Positions 10,993 to 22,335 of a stretch of 64,000 nucleotides of DNA are shown one piece after another. Positions within the stretch are counted from its first letter, which is position 1, and each line of letters begins with the position of its first letter. Origin of the DNA: Kappaphycus alvarezii. Lineage: Eukaryota > Rhodophyta > Florideophyceae > Gigartinales > Solieriaceae. The position numbers were made by a program, and so were the translations under genes. The stretch covers positions 496,001 through 560,000 of the forward strand of contig NADL03000684.1 of assembly GCA_002205965.3 (NCBI GenBank), given 5' to 3'. A model generated the notes under the pieces. It saw only the letters and a list, made by a program, of their open reading frames with translations, ran no database searches and was not told the origin of the DNA.

Positions 10993-11742
10993 ACATATCT
11001 ACCACAACTCAGCGAGAAAGGAACTGAACCGAGGGTTCAAGAAGCTAAAACAACTCCCGCTGTAAGCAAATAGGCTTACAGATAGAGACGGCGACAACAA
11101 CGGCGAGAAATCCGGACGAGCGAGCTTCACGACCAGCCCGCAAGGCTGTGAAGACCACAACACCTCGTAGTACGTCAAAATGACGGTGGATTTAAGAGCG
11201 GCAGGGTACGGTGGACTTCAAAAACCTTGTTCGAGTAGTAGAGCCACCCTTATACACCTTTCCTAGCTCGTTCCACGTGCGCTGGGGGCACGGAGAGACA
11301 ATCCGCTCGATTTGGCCATTGAAAAGAACGTTGCAGTGAGAGCTCTGCGGAGATGACGGCTAATCTCCTGAGGGCAAGAGCCGGATGAAGGTCCAGCGCC
11401 CATGCCGTGCGCGGGCGCCGAGCGAGATGAAGTGAAGGTTGGGTGTAGCCAGTCAAGAAGAGATGGACGTTGAATACTCAGGACGGTCAATGAAGGTGTG
11501 TTGTTGTTAAAACACAAGGTGTGAATCAATGAGACTGGCAAATCAACAAAAGATCAATTTATTCAGAAAAAAATATCAGCAATCATCCTCAATTGAGGAA
11601 AAAGGGGGGTGTCTTTATTGAGATGTATGGATTGGCTGGAACCCATTTGGAGTTGCAAATCTGCATGTCATATTAAATTCATGTACCGATGCTCGAGGCA
11701 ATGTAGAAATCATTGCTTTCGAATGCTAGCGCCAGCAACAGT
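10993..11742. other. Spacer, no gene recognised
   Basis: I see no assignable gene. Minus-strand frames at about 11250-11540 are Arg/Pro/Leu-rich and could be reverse transcriptase debris, but no motif supports that. Confidence 0.3.
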
Positions 11743-11935
11743 TTACCAGAAAGTCGATGGGAGGCCAGCCAGCAGACAAGCAGCGTTAGAAGTTACTACC
11801 AACGCCGAGTGTCGCTGTAGAAGAATGCTTCGAACCTTCGCAAACCGTTCCATTGCGCGGCTGGCGACGGTTCTTGCAATCTCCGTGACCTCAATTTGCC
11901 TACCATGGGCAGAAATACCTCGGAACTGAATATAA
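11743..11935 (-). pseudogene. C-terminal tail of the RT-nuclease family
   Basis: The minus strand ends in AKVRSILLQRHSALVVTSNA then ACLLAGLPS and a stop. This is nearly the same ending as the copy at 33927-35101 (KEILSQRHAAAAVMSNAACL then LVGLPS). Only about 55 C-terminal residues are clearly homologous. The open frame continues upstream to 12270, but that part shows no recognisable domain and overlaps the next plus-strand pseudogene. It is a truncated copy oriented opposite to its neighbour. Confidence 0.55.
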
Positions 11936-12289
11936 ATTCGAGAATTTCTCCTCTGCCTGTAACGTTCCTGAATTCTCTTTGAGTTTTGAAGCTGACTGTA
12001 ACTGATATCAAACATACGATTGCGCAAAAGTCTAAAACGATCATGGTCCTCAGTTCTTAACTCTCGGTACATGTCCCGTTCCTTCCTTTCATCCCCCGCC
12101 CTGTCCAATCTGCCGCGCACGATCCTTTCTACAAGTCGCTTCAGAACTTTGTTTCCACTCATTCGAATGTTCATCGCGAACAAGCTGTCCTTGAACTTCT
12201 CGTTCTCCCCAAACTTGTCTTCCGTCGCAACGGACATTCTCACTTCCGCTCCCGGCGCGACGATTGTCACACCAGCCTGGTCGAGCGGA

Positions 12290-14717
12290 TTCGGATGGCA
12301 TCGGCCGGCCTCTTTGATGACTTAAATGCTGGAGCCGTCTCCACTTTTAACGTTCCTGCGCTCCGTTCGATCTCTGCCTCACCTTCCATCCCCCTTTCCA
12401 ACCTCCAACGATGTCGGCGGTACCTCTACCGCGGCAGTCCCTCCCGCGGTGCATCGGCCCCTCTCCAGGTTTATCGCCCCGTCCCGGCGAACCCAGCCAA
12501 CCCCAACTCTAGTTACTCCAACCCCCCGCCATCGCCTTCCATTCTCCTTCGCCATCTCTGTTTCGCGAGTTCGCCCAGGTATTCATGGCCTCGACTCGTC
12601 CACCGCCGCCGGAGCCGATGGCCTTTCCCCGTCTTTCCTCCGCATGGGGCTCTGCTCTGCCGGCGGCGTCCATCCGGAGGGCAACTTTCTTTACGTGCTC
12701 ACCAAGTTTCTGAAAATGTGCTCCAACGGGGATTTGCCTGACGCTTGCCGGCCATACTTCTGCGGCAGTCGCGTTATCGTCCTACCCAAACCAAACAGTG
12801 GTATCCGCCCGATCGCCATTGGTCTCCTCCTCTGACGCCTCGTCACACGCATCCTTGCTCGCAAGGCTTCACCTGTCGTGGCCTCTTATTACCCCATCAG
12901 CTTGGTGTCGGGATACGGATTGAAACCGACGCTATTATCCGCGCCAATTGGCTCAACGCCCGGAGTATCCTGAACACGTCCTGATTAAGATTGATGCGCA
13001 TAGCGCATTCATCAGTATTTCACGTCACTATATTCTCGATGGTGTCACCGAGCATGCCCCTGGCCTCGCTCGCCGGGTGTATTATTGCTATGGTGACGAT
13101 ACTGCTCTATTGTTTGGACCTCTTTCTATTCCTAGTGCTACCAGTACTCACTGAGTGCCGGTAGCTTTAGGTCGGTCCTCTTCTGTTCGCTCTCGCACTA
13201 AATCCCCTCCTCCTCTCCATTCAGGATCGCCTCTACCCCATGTGAAATGCCTCGTACGCCGATGATGGTAACATTGTCGTCCACCGCTCCTCTGCATCCG
13301 CTGCGCTGCAATTCTTCCTGGACCACGGTTCTCGTATTGGATTTCGACTCACCTATCCAAAACCGGCGTCCTCGGGGTTTCCCCAACTTCCCCTCCCTCT
13401 TCCCTACCCTGCTCCTTCTCTAATAATGGTGGTTTTACCGTTCTCGGCTCTCCCATCGGTTCCGACAACTACGTCAATCATCATTTCGCTGCCCGCCAGG
13501 CTGATGGTGACCGCATTTTTGCATGTTTCCAAGCCCTCGACGACGCTCCGCTGGCTTACCACCTGCTCCGCTTCTGCACAAGCGTGTGTGAAGTCGTTTA
13601 TCTGCTGCGGACCCTCCCCCCAACCAATCTACAGCCTTGGCCGTCGGCTTCGCTACGAAGCAGCGTGAGGCATTCACGCAGATTCACGGTCCTCGCACTA
13701 ATGATGAATGGACCCAAGGGTCGTTGCCGATCTCAAAGGGCGGCCTTAGTCTCCCCCTCGCCATGAATATCAATGAAGCAGCGTACGCCGCCTACCATTG
13801 ACGCGTTCCGACTTTACTCTGACCTCCTCTCCCTCTCCAACGACCGTGCCCTGCCCGAAATACAACGCTCGCCAATTTCACTGTTATCGGTTCGCCACCC
13901 TTCGCTTTCTGGTTTTCTCACTCCCACCGCTCTCTTTCAGCGCTGCGACTCTCTGGTCCTTGGGGAGCGTCTTCAATCAGTCATCACTTCTCAGGTCCTG
14001 GCTTCGAAGTTCGACGGACTCTTCCTCTCCTCACCCGCTCCAGCGCAAGCTCGCCTTCTCTCTGTCTGCGAGCCGTCCTCTTGAGCCGTCTTCTTCGGTC
14101 TTTCTCAGCATCACCGCGGCACATACCTTTCCTCTCAGGCCTGGATCATTGCCGTCTCCCTTCGGCTTAGTCGGGCCCTGTTTCCCGGTCAGGATTGCTG
14201 TCCAATCTGTGGCCATTACTGCATGGAGGTTGTCCCGTTGCTAGATTCGGCCGGGGAACATGCTCTCACCTGTAAGTACGACGATGGCTAGACGCGTCGC
14301 CACAATGGCCTCCGCAAAGTCATTCGCAGGTACTGTATGGAACTCAGCATTTCTGCCGCTATCGAATACCCGCTCCATCCCCTTCCTCCCTCCGCTACTC
14401 ATTCCTCCCTCCGCATCGACCTCTTCATCCCCGGCTCCTACGCCTTAGATTCCCGCGATATCGCTCTGAACGTCACGGTTGCACACCCTCAGGCTCAGTC
14501 ACGCCTCTCCCAATCCGATGCATCGGGCAGAGCAGCCGCGAATCTCGCGGAACTCGCCAAACATTTCCGCTCCGATGATACCTGCCAGGCGCTCAACCTC
14601 CGTCTTCTTTCAGTGGTTATCGATGTCTACGGTGCTTTAGGACAGAAAGGTATACCGTTCTTTCGCCGCGTCGCTACTTTCGCTGCCTCTCGCCAAGGTT
14701 CCTCCCCACAATAGGAA
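12290..14717 (+). pseudogene. Reverse transcriptase with C-terminal nuclease-like domain, near full length
   Basis: Read across frames this is a complete copy of a reverse transcriptase family found in many protists and algae. Palm and fingers motifs run GADGLSPSFLRM (about 12610), SRVIVLPKPNSGIRPIAIG (about 12770-12830), IDAHSAF (about 12990), GDDTALLFG replacing the usual QGDPLGPLLF (about 13095) and the active-site YADD (13255-13266). The thumb has LGSPIGSDNYV (about 13445). The C-terminal domain has CCPICG..C, GEHALTCK and RRHNGLRK (about 14195-14320), then RIDLFIPG and DIALNVTV, the Cys/His plus PD-(D/E)xK-like layout of this family. A missing or altered GDP motif, several frameshifts and a TAG near 14290 make it inactive. 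GC content is higher than in surrounding DNA. Confidence 0.8.
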
Positions 14718-16180
14718 TTCCGCCACTTCATTACCGTTTTGATTTCTGCCTGCAAGGCAGGCAAGCCTGTTAGGTGCTTGCCCGTCGCGTATCCGTCTAG
14801 TTGCCCAGCCCACCCCGGTATGTTCGCATGCCTCTTTCCCAATATATAAAGATTGCGTTGTTGTTGAGGGTGTACCGTAAAAGAGCTTTGACGTTCCGAG
14901 CCATCTCCTAAGAATGAGATGTCCTTTGTTCATTAGATTGAACCTGCCACCGCCACAACATTACAAAATTGCACAGTTTTGTTACTGTACTTAACTATGT
15001 GCATTGTAGTATTATACTGTTACTAATTTGATATGATAATGCCTCGCGGGTGTTGCCATTTGCACGTCCTTTTCCTACTGCGGACAGGTCCGTTTGTCGT
15101 TCGCAATTTGTGCCATTCCATAGCGTAATTTTACGTTTACAAAAACAGATCAGAATGCCATTACAGCTTGGTACGGTATGCCCAGTACAATGTGCTATAG
15201 GAAATTACTGTACACTGAATAACGTTATGCTTTACAGTATCGTCTGAGAGCGAATCCTTAGTTCCATTTCTCTTTCTCCCTTAGTTAGAGGGGCGGGGAA
15301 CGCGCAGTGCAATCTGCAACAGGAAAACGTGGTCACGGTCCAGTTAAAAGCGATTATTTACTGAAAGCTAAACCAGAGGTGATGTACAGTAATTTATAAC
15401 GAGGAGAACAAAGCAGCATTGAGAAATGGAATCAAATTGGGCGGTTGTTTTTCGGCCGTGACTTTCGACTGGGCAATTGCCGCATACTGCACGACTGTAC
15501 AGTACTGTACAGCAGTTGCAAACTGAAATGCTGCATTTGGAACCTCGTGGTCCGAATTGGCAGTATTCCCGCAACCAATCACGAAGGTCTGGACTGACAT
15601 TTAAACGGTTGAGCTGACGATTTTCCATATTTCAATTTCGAATTATTTTCATAAAATAATGCCTATAAACGTCATTCTCATGTAAGTTTGAAAGCCAAGC
15701 TTTCAACATTTTCTGGCATATTTGTTCTCTTTTGTACCTTTGGCCCTTATTTTATTTTAATTCTTGGTATCAGCAGTTGACATCCAACTCTCCACTCAAG
15801 TCCTTATGTCCGAGGATTGCAGCATCCGCATCCAGCAGTTGTCCGCGCAAACCCCATTTCAAAGGTATATCCCATCCCTCTTCTTACCCCGACCAGCCCA
15901 CGCTCCCTGTCTTCAAAACAGTGAAACTGCTCGCTTCGACGCGTACCCCTCTAACTAGGCCACTCGCCAGGCTTTCTTTTCGCTACCACGCCAACATCGT
16001 TACCGGTGCAAACGCCGGTCGAATCGACGGCACATCCGTCGCTCGACCGTGCTTTCCTTTTCAACGAAAACCGGTGCAAAAACTGAATAGCGACAAGGGG
16101 TACCAATCACCAGCCAAATTAACACCATTCCTTACTCGTCTACCCCAACTCGAAATTCCTAACTTTTACAATCTTGAGCC
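14718..16180. other. Spacer and ABHD17-like 5' flank
   Basis: The first 150 bases may be 3' untranslated sequence of the reverse transcriptase. A perfect 18-bp dyad CTGTACAGTACTGTACAG lies at 15495-15512. The last 400 bases are pyrimidine-rich and probably carry the promoter and 5' untranslated region of the hydrolase gene. Open frames at 15732-16256 overlap its first exon and look like shadows. Confidence 0.4.
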
Positions 16181-17561
16181 ATGGGCATCTTTTACAGCCA
16201 TATTGTTTTTCAACCTCCCTCACCGCCCTCCTACTCTGATGATGCCGGCGTTATGACTTTCCGCAAGGTTCGCCATGATAACGATTTTGATTTGGATACT
16301 GACTATAAACACAGAGGTAATGCTGCCTCTGATACCAACAGTCGCGTCCGTCACCCGATTATCTATCTTGAGACCTCAAGAGGGAACACCATTCCTGCTG
16401 CGTACTTTCACAATCCGGAGAGCTATTACACAATTCTCTTCAGTCACGTACGTCAACTGTCACCGATTTTTCCCAAATGCATATCCACATCGAATTCGTC
16501 CTCAATATGGCAAGTTCGCTGACCTTTCGCTTTTCTGTTTCTGCCGTACTAAACTCGTATTTTGTTTCAACTCAAAGGGCAACGGAGAGGATCTTGGTGT
16601 CACTGCCTCTTATGTGCTAGAACTCTCGAATTCACTCAAGACATCCGTCCTTTGCTATGACTATTCAGGCTACGGTCTAGCCAACGGCAAGCCGTCTGAA
16701 TCTAACTGCTACGCTGACATTCGTGCTGCGTATACGTACTTAGTCTCAGAGAAGCGCATTCCGCCGAGCCGCATCATCTTGTTTGGTCGCTCATTAGGGT
16801 CTGGGCCAACCCTGGACCTCGCTGTCTCGCTAGGCAGCAAGCTGGGAGGCGTTGTGTTGATTGCCGCATTAACAAGCTGCGTGCGTGTTGTCTTTTCAAA
16901 TGCGCCGCACACAGTTAAATTCGACATGTTTGCCAATATTGACAAGATTGCACACGTCCAGGTTCCTGTGTTTTGTGTCCACGGGATGCTTGATGATGTC
17001 GTTCCATTTAGCCATGGCTTAGAGTTATCGAGACGTGCGCGATACCCCGTGGAGCCTTTGTGGATTCGTGGGGCCGGCCATAACAATTTAGAATCGTCGA
17101 GGTTTCAGTACGAGGTCTTTTTACGATATATGAAGGTACTGCAGGAGTTTCGGAGATGGAAGAGGCCGGAGAATGAAACCCTGGATTCTGTCCAAACTGG
17201 AAGGCGTCGCGATTCTTTCGCTGCACTCGGCAAAGTAGCTGGTTGCTTCGTGCCGCCAAGGGAGAGATCAGGACACAGGGAGGATGACGTGAACGGAAAG
17301 CAAAAGCGTAGTGCAAGGGTGCGGGGCGCGAAAGGTGCAGGCAGTTCATACGGTCAGCTATTGCTACACCGGAGGATGAGCAGCAACCACGAGGCGGAAC
17401 TAAGAATGCTGTGGGGGGCTGATGACGAGAGTGAAAGCATAATCACGAGAAGGTCGTCTGAGGCTACGTTTGGGTCCCGGCCTGGTTTGGATGATGGGAG
17501 AGACTTGGTAGGCGAAAGCCATTCAGTGGGAAGTGTGAACACCATTGCAGCAGTCATGTAA
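16181..17561 (+). CDS. ABHD17-like serine hydrolase (join 16181-16447, 16578-17561)
   Basis: An alpha/beta hydrolase of the ABHD17 (FAM108) type, a family of membrane-associated protein depalmitoylases. Splicing one 130-bp intron gives 416 residues and joins ILFSH directly to GNGEDLG, the oxyanion segment. The catalytic triad is Ser161 in GRSLGSG, Asp228 in HGMLDD and His257 in GAGHNN, all in canonical context. CYDYSGYG (115-122) is the family signature before the nucleophile elbow. The ATG at 16181 sits in a good context (GCCATGG). The N-terminus MGIFYS has Gly2 and Ser6, fitting N-myristoylation. It lacks the Cys cluster animal ABHD17 proteins use for palmitoyl anchoring. After about residue 280 there is a 135-residue polar, Arg/Ser-rich extension not found in animal members. 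No disabling change is seen. Confidence 0.9.
16448..16577 (+). other. Spliceosomal intron of the ABHD17-like gene
   Basis: The intron starts GTACGT and ends TCAAAG. It lies in phase 0 between FSH and GNG. Removing it restores an uninterrupted hydrolase core, and retaining it introduces a stop in the exon 1 frame at about 16520. It is the only intron I can support in the window. Confidence 0.85.
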
Positions 17562-18375
17562 CAAGCAAGGTAACGCATTTAGTTGTGGGAAACTCGGTAG
17601 AAATGAGCGGTTTTTTTCTGTCCTGATGGCTCTTTCACGAACGGACAATGCATTTGGAGCTGTGAGTCATGGCGCCAATATTTGTAGCGTTTTGGTGATA
17701 GTCCCATGAACTTGAGTTCTCTCCCTGCATCTTGCCAGCACAATCACTACTGATACTTGTAAACAGGCAACTCGGACAACTGGAATCCTGTAGTTTGAGA
17801 TTTGCATTGCGCTTTGCGGCGCACAATTTCGTCATCATAATTTATGGAGCTATTTTAATTGGTCAGAAGTAGCATCAACTTTACTAATGCTGGTTAGTAA
17901 ATTTTGAAGCTTAGCTTGTCGAAGCAGTTGCGGCACTGGGTAGCTCTGGAGCGATTGGCATTGACCTGCATCGTGTGCTTTGGCAGGGTCTTTCAGACAA
18001 GCAGACAGGTACCTACTCCTCAACTTCTCTTGAGGGGAACTTCCTCGGTTATTCACGGTACACTCGTCACTTCATGTACGAAGTCTGCCCACAGCTCCAT
18101 TCGCTTCCCGTGTTGTTTGTATCTGCTGACAAGGGGAAAGCCAGCTCGTTATGCATATGACTGGCCGAGTTGGCCCTGCAAGATCCCATAATCAATGCCA
18201 TCTTCATGAATAACGCACAAGCAATGTAGGCGTCTAAACTCCGTCAGCACCACTATCTACTGTACTAGAGGGGACCAGGCTCGCCACGGGCTCTATCAAC
18301 AATGTGCGGTACAGTACTGTACAGCTAGGTCAACAGTGGATTTAAGTCACCACTTTTCTCTATTAAATGTGACTA
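17562..18375. other. Spacer, no gene recognised
   Basis: A plus-strand frame around 17904-18160 looks mildly coding (GAIGIDLHRVLWQGL) but matches nothing I know. A perfect dyad GTACAGTACTGTAC lies at 18309-18322. Element A begins at 18381. Confidence 0.3.
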
Positions 18376-18380
18376 ATGAC

Positions 18381-18706
18381 TGTTGGTTGCTCCGGAAGGG
18401 TCACCAAAAATCTGCCCTTTTTGACTACTCGCATGACGCTTTTTATTCTCAGTTTTCTATTTTGTCGGCTACTGTAATTTAGAGATATTTTTAGTTATTT
18501 TCTACAGTAATTGTTATATTTTTAATTATTGTCGGCCTCGCGGCGTGTGGTTCTGGAGCGGTCGGCCACACCCGCGATTGCCATATAAACAGTGTTGGCC
18601 GATGGTGTAAGGGGGGGAGAGAGACAGGACACAACAACAGAACCTCCCCCTTCCTATGGTCGCCAAACACATTTTTTTAAAAAATACCCCCTTTTCGACC
18701 CTATTA
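18381..18706 (+). repeat. 5' LTR of element A
   Basis: It starts TGTTGGTTGCTCCGGAAGGG and ends CGACCCTATTA, next to the primer-binding site. The upstream ATGAC is repeated after the 3' LTR. A CCATATAAACAG stretch at about 18580 may be a TATA-type promoter element. A third, diverged copy lies at 51616-52364. Confidence 0.9.
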
Positions 18707-19800
18707 TGGTATTCTTGTGGAGGGCCCCTTCCCCCGGAGCGAGTTCCATCGCTTACGACGGAGACAGTGATGTGAAGACGTTCTTTCTCTTCTACGACAA
18801 TGTTTTAATGGCCGGGAAGTCCAGTCAGGAGAAGGCATTATCCCTCCTTGGATACCTGGAAGGCCCCGCGTTCGAGTTCTACTACGATTACTTCGCAGCC
18901 CAAGGAGAGATGATCGAAGATACCAAGAACTACGCCCTTGTCAAGGAGAAGTTCTTCGAATATTTCGCCGAGAAAGAAGAGCCTCAAGACATCATCTGTC
19001 AAGCACTGGAAATCGGCCTCGAAATTGGAAACATACCGAACTCCCTGAAGAAATCAGATCGGTTGTACGAGAAGGCAGGTTTCGAATATATTGCAAGATT
19101 TGGATTACTAAGGACTGCTGCATGTCAATATGAGAAGATGCAGAAGTTCCTGTCGTTCCGGTGGCCGAAGAATTACGCCGATCTAGGGAATGCTTTGAAG
19201 GACTTTCACGCGAATCGAATTGCGTTTTCCGGATCTTCGCCTCAAGTTATGCAAGTACCGCCGGCAAGGCTCTTGGTTCGTTCTGATGCTCGCTCAAGAA
19301 ACATCGAGGATAAGATGGATGCCCTTGCCGAAGACCTGTCTCGTCTTACCCTTCTCTTCAAGCAGAAAAAGGGAAATTCCGATACAGTCGCAGGACCGTC
19401 TTCGTCAGCACAGAGGGGAAATGCACCTAGATTGTGCTCTTAGTGCCGCCAACCCGGTCATGGAGCATCTAGATGCGAGAAGAATTCTCACCGAGATCAT
19501 CGTTGCACCCTTTGCGGCCGATCAGGGCATTCCGAGGCTATATGCTGGACTGCAGCAAGAATTAAGGCTTCCAGTTCTTTGGAAGATCAAGAAAAGAAAG
19601 AAGAATATCGAGTAGCGGATCAGGTCAACGTCGTCCGTGAGAGTCATTCCGATACCGATGAAAATATTGACGAGATTGATAACGCGACGAAGAGAACTGC
19701 TAAAGGAGAAGCTTTGCCGAAACAACCTCGTCAAGAAGATCACGGGGAATTCCGGTATCCTGCAAAAAGTACGAATAATCCCTCCCGTTCCACCGGTTGA
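18706..19800 (+). pseudogene. Element A gag with two CCHC zinc knuckles
   Basis: One frame runs from about 18706 to 19800 with a single TAG at 19441-19443. The N-terminal half resembles a Gypsy capsid domain (YDGDSDVKTFFLFYDNVL, ALSLLGYLEGPAFEFYYDYF, VKEKFFEYF). Two zinc knuckles follow. The first reads CS-stop-CRQPGHGASRC and the second CTLCGRSGHSEAIC, both with C-x2-C-x4-H-x4-C spacing. Element C has Tyr at the position of the stop, so a single TAC-to-TAG change explains it. An acidic linker (SDTDENIDEIDN) leads towards the protease. Gag packages element RNA. The apparent ATG at 18706 overlaps the LTR edge, so the true start is unclear. Confidence 0.75.
18707..18724 (+). promoter_or_regulatory. 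Primer-binding site of element A
   Basis: TGGTATTCTTGTGGAGGG directly follows the LTR. Element C has TGGTACTCTTGTGGAGGG two bases after its own LTR, so both probably prime from the same tRNA. I do not assign the tRNA. Confidence 0.7.
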
Positions 19801-19910
19801 AGAATTCCGTGTTTCGGGCCGACGGCGGAAGCAAAAGAAGAATAAAAAAGAAAAGAAAGGTTCAGAAAAGCTCCAAGAATACGTTGGAAAGTATGACGTA
19901 GTCACTGAGC

Positions 19911-20373
19911 TTGCAAATGCCAACTGTGGCTACGTTCGGCCATCTTCTTCGAGAAGATGCTGACGGGGCCGCGAAGGTAATGAGAAGGCTGTTAGGAAAG
20001 AAGAATATGCCCAGAATTACCGTCGTTGCTGATAAAGGACCACGCTTGCTGCGATTGGTGCAGCTCAAAGTTTATGGCACCGAAGTATGGGCGCTTTTGG
20101 ACTCTGGAGCCGTACCGGACGTGATGTCCGCAGAGTTATCTCGACGCCTCTACCTGTCGCCTAACTACACATCGAAGAAAATCACCGTCGCGAACGGAGA
20201 TAGCGCCTCCTGTGTCGGGTCGTTGCTCAAGGTTCCCACAACCTTTGGGAACCAAGCGGTCAAGCTGGACTACCTAGTTGCGTAGAAGTCGTTATTTGAT
20301 CTAATTATTGGTCTCCCAACTCTCTGGGCCATGCGGAAAAATTTAGACTTCTGGACCCAAAGCGTTCGTCTAC
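19911..20373 (+). pseudogene. Element A aspartic protease
   Basis: The retropepsin core reads ALLDSGAVPDVMS (about 20090-20130) with the catalytic DSG. Later come GSLLKVPTTFGNQAVKLDYLV and, after a stop at 20283, LFDLIIGLPTLW, the conserved second half of Gypsy proteases. The frame is cut at 20378 by element B and resumes in the reverse transcriptase at about 27440. Protease matures Gag-Pol. The stop and the insertion make this copy inactive. Confidence 0.75.
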
Positions 20374-20378
20374 ATATT
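20374..20378. repeat. Target-site duplication ATATT of element B (left)
   Basis: ATATT directly precedes the LTR that starts TGTGGGG and is repeated at 27435-27439 directly after the other LTR. The duplication lies inside element A. Confidence 0.9.
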
Positions 20379-20896
20379 TGTGGGGTGTTAAGCGCACACG
20401 AGCAGATCAAGGTAGAACTGTGGTTGAAACTTTGGTTGAGGCTTTTTGGGTAAAGCCGGCCGCTCTAAACCAGGGTTTATATAGAACTGAAGATAGATAC
20501 AAACTAAAGGAAAGTGCAGTCTAACAGCAGCGAGTTCAAAGGTATTCCCGTAAAACAGCCCTGACGGTATCGTAAGTAGCGCTTCCAGAATTGTAGTCGG
20601 CAAGAGTGACATACTCTGACAAGATGTAAGAAGTACATTGGTCCAGATGGCATGGGATAGCAGGGCGGCTTTTGATTGGTAAAGCAATGATATAATATCC
20701 CAGTGTGTAGCTCGCCCGTAACTATTCCAAGTGTACCAATGGGGTCAAACACTGTGTTCAGAACTGTTAGGACAGTGTAATGACAGCAAAGTGCCTAGTA
20801 GCCCTGGCTGCAAGGTTACCAGTGGTTTGAATCTACAGTACAGTAGATGCAGTGAATTTGTATAAATCTGTAAGGTCTGTGAGGTGAAATACAACA
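20379..20896 (-). repeat. 3' LTR of element B
   Basis: On the plus strand it reads TGTGGGGTGTTAAGCGCACA to AAATACAACA. It matches 26917-27434 apart from about 14 substitutions. Open frames inside it (for example 20388-20687) are also present in the other LTR and are not genes. Confidence 0.92.
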
Positions 20897-20912
20897 TCAA
20901 TCCCCCTACAGA
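20897..20912 (-). promoter_or_regulatory. Polypurine tract of element B
   Basis: In element sense CTCTGTAGGGGGATTGA lies directly before the 3' LTR. The GGGGGA run is the likely plus-strand primer site. Confidence 0.65.
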
Positions 20913-22335
20913 GAAGAATCGCCCCGATTCTTGAGGTTCTGCTTGTACTCATTCAAAAGTTCTTGAGAATTCTTGAGGTATGATTCGGGAAGCCACGAGT
21001 TCTCATGATCTCCGTACCCTTTCCATTTGACAAGGAATTCATTTTTGCCACGTTCTTTTTTATGAGCGAGTATAGACTCAACCTCGTATTCCTCATGTCC
21101 ATCTTGAAATTGGAGTGGTGGCGGTGGTGGAATTTGTCTGTTGAATTCATCTTCAAAGAACGGTTTCAAGAGGCTAGCGTGGAAGGCATTATGTATTCCT
21201 CTGTCGATCATCGGTTGAGATAACTGCAGACGGTAAGTTACCCCGTTAATATCCTCTGTTATTTCAAAGGGACCACAATACTTTGGGTTCAGTTTGCGTG
21301 ATCCAGCCGCATCTTCAAGTGATAAGTTGTTTGTTGATAGCCAGACCTTATCACCAATCTTGAACGTAGACGGCCTTCTTTTCTTGTTTACATATTTTGC
21401 GGTGGACTCATTGGATTTCGGATCTGATTCTGGGCTTTCCTTAATGCTTCTTGCATATGTTTTAGAAAACCTGCTGCCGCTGGATTGTCTGCTGCTAAAA
21501 CATCTAAGGGTACTGTTCGTGGTTGAATTCCGTAATTGAGGAAAAATGGTGAGAAAGTTGTGGTGACATTCACAGAGGAGTTGTAAGCAACTTCAAAGTC
21601 TACCAGGAAATTATCCCAATCTGGCTTGTCGAAGCTAACGAAAGCACGGATCATTTCCTCTATTTTCCTGTTCATTATCTCGGATATTTTATCAGTTTGT
21701 GGGTGGTATGCAGAGGAGGGGGATATCTTTGTTCCTGGTAGGGCAAAACGTTTTGTCCAAAACTTGCTCATGAAGATGGGATCTCTGTCACATGTGATAT
21801 TCTCTGGTAATCCATGATTTCGGTATACGTGATTCTTGAACAGCAGTGCTGTTTCAGGAGCATCTATGTTTGGTTTCGTTGGTATTATTCTGATCATCTT
21901 AGAAAGTCTGTCAACGACTGTTAGTACGCCGTTGTTTCCACTTCTCGACTTTGGGAGAGGTGTGATGAAATCCATGGTTATGTGGGTCCATTTGGTTTTC
22001 GGTGGTTCTAGTGGTTGTAAAAGACCTGCGGGTTTCTGATTGATTGCTTTGGTTCTCTGGCATTGGCAGGAACGTACATATCGGATTACATCCGATCTTA
22101 AATTTTTCCAATAAAACTTTGGTGATATTCTGTTGATAGTTTTGCTTATTCCTAGGTGTCCCGTGTTGGGAGTGCAAGGATAGTCATGCAGGAGCTTGAC
22201 CCTGAAATTTCCTTCTGGTACACAGATCTTCTTGTTTTTAAGTAGAAGCATCCCTCGACGCTCAAAGGGAGCTTTAGGATCTTGATAATGGGTTCTGAGG
22301 TTCTCATCCCTACCATAATCTTCTACCAACCCCAC
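20909..22335 (-). pseudogene. Element B integrase with C-terminal chromodomain
   Basis: The integrase starts with an HHCC zinc-binding region (LLHDYPCTPNTGHLGISKT ... RSCQCQRTK). The DDE core follows: MDFITPLP (first Asp), CDRDPIFMS (second Asp) and YHPQTDKISEIMNR with Glu in the normal place. The GPY/F-like section (about 21200-21390) contains KLNPKYCGPFEI and HASLLKPFF. The frame ends in a chromodomain, EEYEVESILAHKK then EFLVKWKGY and NSWLPESYL (about 20940-21100), with the aromatic residues that form the methyl-lysine cage largely kept. Chromodomains guide integration to marked chromatin. One frameshift near 21390 separates core and tail. Confidence 0.85.

Noticed and set aside
15732..16256. 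174-residue open frame before the hydrolase
   Set aside because: It overlaps exon 1 in another frame, has no domain and a low-complexity composition. It was treated as 5' flank.
20388..20687. Open frame of 99 residues, repeated at 26908-27225
   Set aside because: It lies wholly within the LTRs of element B, which is why it appears twice. There are no protein features.
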